Below, in pieces: positions 61,989 to 64,000 of a stretch of DNA of 64,000 nt. The DNA is taken from assembly GCF_050410795.1 (NCBI RefSeq), contig NZ_CP191258.1:2480001-2544000 (forward strand), given 5' to 3'. Origin of the DNA: Fontivita pretiosa. GTDB lineage: Bacteria; Planctomycetota; Phycisphaerae; Tepidisphaerales; Tepidisphaeraceae. Both the position numbers and the translations under genes were made by a program. Every line of letters starts with the position of its first letter. Position 1 is the stretch's first letter. The notes beneath the pieces are model-generated. The model ran no database searches. It was not told the origin of the DNA and saw only the letters and a program-made list of their open reading frames with translations.

Positions 61989-64000
61989 TCAGGTTACGTC
62001 GAAGTACTTGGCCTGCGGGTGGTGCACGACGATCGCGTCGGTGCTCTGCTCAGGAACCAGCATGTAGTTTTCGCTCAGGCTCACGCCGATCTGCTCGGCC
62101 TCCAGCAGTTGCATGATCTTGGCGCGATCTTCCAGTTCGGGGCAGGCGGGGTATCCGAAGCTGTACCGGCTGCCGCGGTAGCCCTGCTGAAAGATTTCCT
62201 TCATCGTCGGCGCGTCCTCCGAGCCAAAGCCAAGCTCCTGCCGCATGCGCTTGTGCCAAAGCTCGGCCAGGCCTTCGGCTGATTCCACGCCAAAACCATG
62301 CACGTACAGGTATTGCTGGTACTGGTTGGCCTTGAACAGCTCCTGTGCCACTTCCGAGATGCGATGCCCGACGGTGACCAGTTGAACCCCCAGCACGTCG
62401 TATTCGCCTGACTCGACGTCGCGGAAAAAGTCGCTGATACACAGCCGGCGACGACCCGCCTGCCGCGGGAACGTGAATCTCAGCCATTCGCGTGGCTTCG
62501 CGTCGGGCTGAAGTCTGCCGGCCGAAAGTGCGGCCTGAAATTCCTCCACGTGGTAGACGATCAGATCATTGCCCTGCGACTGGACGGGAAAGTACCCGTA
62601 GGCGACCCTGGGCGTGAGCAGCTTCTCCTCAATGGCGCGCCGCTGAAGGTCGCGGAAGATCGGACGGGCCTTTTCTTCGGTGATGCGTTCGAACTCTTCT
62701 TCGCTCAGGGCGCCGCGCTTAAAGCCCCATTGCCCCCGGAACAGCGCCAGCGGGTTGATGAACGCGAAGATCTGCTCCAGGGGAATATCGGTGACGATGC
62801 GCCGACCCCAGAACGGCGGCAGGGGCACGGGATTGTCACGCCTCACGTCCGATCGCGCCGGCAACTGCCCGGACGGAGCAACCCGACTGGCCGACACCTT
62901 CGCACGCAGGGCCTTTCGGCGATCCACCTCGGCCTGCTGTTCGGCAAGCATCGCGTCGGTCTGTCCCGACATGATCCGATCCATCGTGTGCAGACCCTCG
63001 AAGGCGTCCTTGCAGTAAAACAGCGGGCCCTTGTACAGCGACGCCAGATCGTTCTCCGCATACGCCCGGGTCAGCGCCGCCCCGCCCAGCAGCACCGGCG
63101 CCCGGATCCCCAGGGCGTTCATCTCCTCCAGGTTCTCCTTCATCACCGCCACGGACTTGACCAGCAGCCCGCTCATGCCGATCGCGTCGGCCTGTTTCTC
63201 CTTCCAGGCGCGCAGGATCTCCCCGATCGGCTGCTTGATCCCCAGGTTGTAGACGGTGTAGCCGTTGTTGGTCAGGATGATGTCCACCAGGTTCTTGCCG
63301 ATGTCGTGAACATCGCCTTTGACGGTGGCCAGCACGATCCTGCCCTTGGATTGTCCCTGGACCTTTTCCATGTGCGGCTGGAGGTGCGCGACGGCGGCCT
63401 TCATCGTTTCGGCGCTCTGGAGCACGAACGGCAGTTGCATCTGTCCGCTGCCGAACAGATCGCCGACGACCTTCATTCCTTCCAGCAGGATGTTGTTGAT
63501 GATGTCCAGCGGGGAATATCGGCCCAGCGCCTCGTCCAGATGTTTGGTCAGGTCGCGTTTCTCGCCGTCGATGATGTGGCGTTTGAGCTTGTCCTCCAGG
63601 CTCAGGTCGGAAAAGACTCCCGACCCCTTATTTAAGGGGTCGGGAGTCTTTTCTGCTCCCTCAAACAGACTGATGAAATGGGTCAGGGGATCAAACCCTT
63701 CGCGGCGGCGGTCGTAGATCAGGTCCAGCGCCGCGTTCCACTGCTCCGGCGGGATGCGGTTCTGCGGCAGAATCTTGGAGGCGTGCACGATCGCCCCGGT
63801 CAGACCCGCCTCTCGAAGCTCGTGCAGAAACACGCTGTTGAGCACCACCCGCGCCGCGGGCTTCAGCCCGAAACTCACGTTCGACAGCCCGACGATCGTG
63901 TGGCAGTTGGGCAGCTCGCGCGAGATCAGACGCGTCCCTTCGATCGTCTCCAGCGCGTTGCGACGATCCTCCTCGATCCCCGTGCTGATCGGCAGCACCA
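61989..64000 (-). CDS. metH: Cobalamin-dependent methionine synthase MetH, C-terminal two thirds (runs off right edge)
   Basis: 669 codons of the protein are in the window; the start lies beyond 64000. Order: the end of the pterin-binding domain (LPNCHTIVGLSNVSFGLKPA near 30-49), then a linker that contains an inserted palindrome (translated EKTPDPLNKGSGVFS, about 116-130), the cobalamin cap and B12 domain with GDVHDIGKNLVDIILTNNGY (about 228-247; DxHxxG intact), and the reactivation domain ending with RYSFGYPACPELEDR (about 618-632). It makes methionine from homocysteine and 5-methyltetrahydrofolate. All motifs are intact. The same corrinoid chemistry occurs in mtaC/mtaB at 4501-6661. Confidence 0.96.
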   Translation of the reverse strand, partial: VLPISTGIEEDRRNALETIEGTRLISRELPNCHTIVGLSNVSFGLKPAARVVLNSVFLHELREAGLTGAIVHASKILPQNRIPPEQWNAALDLIYDRRREGFDPLTHFISLFEGAEKTPDPLNKGSGVFSDLSLEDKLKRHIIDGEKRDLTKHLDEALGRYSPLDIINNILLEGMKVVGDLFGSGQMQLPFVLQSAETMKAAVAHLQPHMEKVQGQSKGRIVLATVKGDVHDIGKNLVDIILTNNGYTVYNLGIKQPIGEILRAWKEKQADAIGMSGLLVKSVAVMKENLEEMNALGIRAPVLLGGAALTRAYAENDLASLYKGPLFYCKDAFEGLHTMDRIMSGQTDAMLAEQQAEVDRRKALRAKVSASRVAPSGQLPARSDVRRDNPVPLPPFWGRRIVTDIPLEQIFAFINPLALFRGQWGFKRGALSEEEFERITEEKARPIFRDLQRRAIEEKLLTPRVAYGYFPVQSQGNDLIVYHVEEFQAALSAGRLQPDAKPREWLRFTFPRQAGRRRLCISDFFRDVESGEYDVLGVQLVTVGHRISEVAQELFKANQYQQYLYVHGFGVESAEGLAELWHKRMRQELGFGSEDAPTMKEIFQQGYRGSRYSFGYPACPELEDRAKIMQLLEAEQIGVSLSENYMLVPEQSTDAIVVHHPQAKYFDVT
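63610..63653. repeat. Perfect 20-bp palindrome inside metH, encoding peptide on both strands
   Basis: aaaagactcccgacccctta (63611-63630), two T, then its exact complement (63633-63652); an outer G-C pair adds one base on each side. It is in frame with metH on the minus strand (KTPDPLNKGSGVF) and, because of its symmetry, also reads KTPDPLFKGSGVF on the plus strand. It falls between two MetH domains, where extra residues can be tolerated. It has the form of a coding-compatible repeat or mini-element insertion. Confidence 0.8.

Overview
The window reads as a high-GC chromosomal segment of a planctomycete, most likely of the Phycisphaerae type. The grounds are a very large autotransporter-associated beta-strand-repeat protein with a PEP-CTERM tail, a secreted protein opening with the planctomycete-type LEPRRLL motif, a CAHCGYDLR zinc-ribbon membrane protein, a MoxR/VWA/DUF4175-like operon, and small repeats between genes. 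This is an inference from gene families, not from a marker gene such as rRNA. No phage, CRISPR array or intact insertion sequence was seen. Gene density is high and both strands are used. Several long open frames lie antisense to real genes; they are GC-driven shadows and are left out.

Layout. 1-1315: end of a secreted beta-helix/dockerin-like protein whose frame is broken by an amber codon. 1520-4364: a small Cys-rich protein, a zinc-type metal-binding lipoprotein, and rpoN on the opposite strand. 4501-6661: a methanol:corrinoid methyltransferase pair (mtaC-like, mtaB-like), then a metallophosphoesterase. 7618-10466: TadG-like protein, dciA (DUF721) and dnaN, followed by a gene-free stretch with DnaA boxes that may be the replication origin or a DnaA-controlled dnaN promoter. 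10973-15748: the giant PEP-CTERM surface protein. 15764-23736: methyltransferase, DUF434 protein, a polytopic membrane protein plus a secreted carbohydrate-type protein, and a PEGA/TolB-like lipoprotein. 23737-24730: about 1 kb without a credible gene but rich in hairpins. 24731-31327: small membrane proteins, AMMECR1 protein, a lipoprotein with an internal duplication, a ResB-CcsA fusion for cytochrome c maturation, and a cyclase-fold protein.

31418-41010: ABC-F ATPase, alanine racemase, SDR oxidoreductase, ClC chloride channel with CBS domains, aldo/keto reductase, AsmA-like protein and a zinc-ribbon/DUF2007 protein. 41100-50149, all on the minus strand: a probable operon in transcription order Q-rich membrane protein, ABC permease fused in frame to an NHL-repeat lipoprotein, VWA/GATase-like membrane protein, MoxR ATPase. 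A 0.2 kb MITE-like element sits between the permease and VWA genes. 50305-55341: LacI regulator, GH10 xylanase and a TPR membrane protein. 55435-57498: a lone nuoB and a calpain-type protease with calcium-binding repeats. 57734-57815: tRNA-Leu(GAG). 57853-61881: NUDIX, sensor kinase and CheR-type methyltransferase on one strand. 61989-64000: the C-terminal two thirds of metH, carrying a perfect 20-bp palindrome inserted in frame.

Functional threads: corrinoid one-carbon chemistry (MtaC/MtaB and MetH), surface display (PEP-CTERM, TadG, calpain), polysaccharide use (GH10, LacI, the secreted 919-residue protein) and respiration (CcsBA, NuoB).
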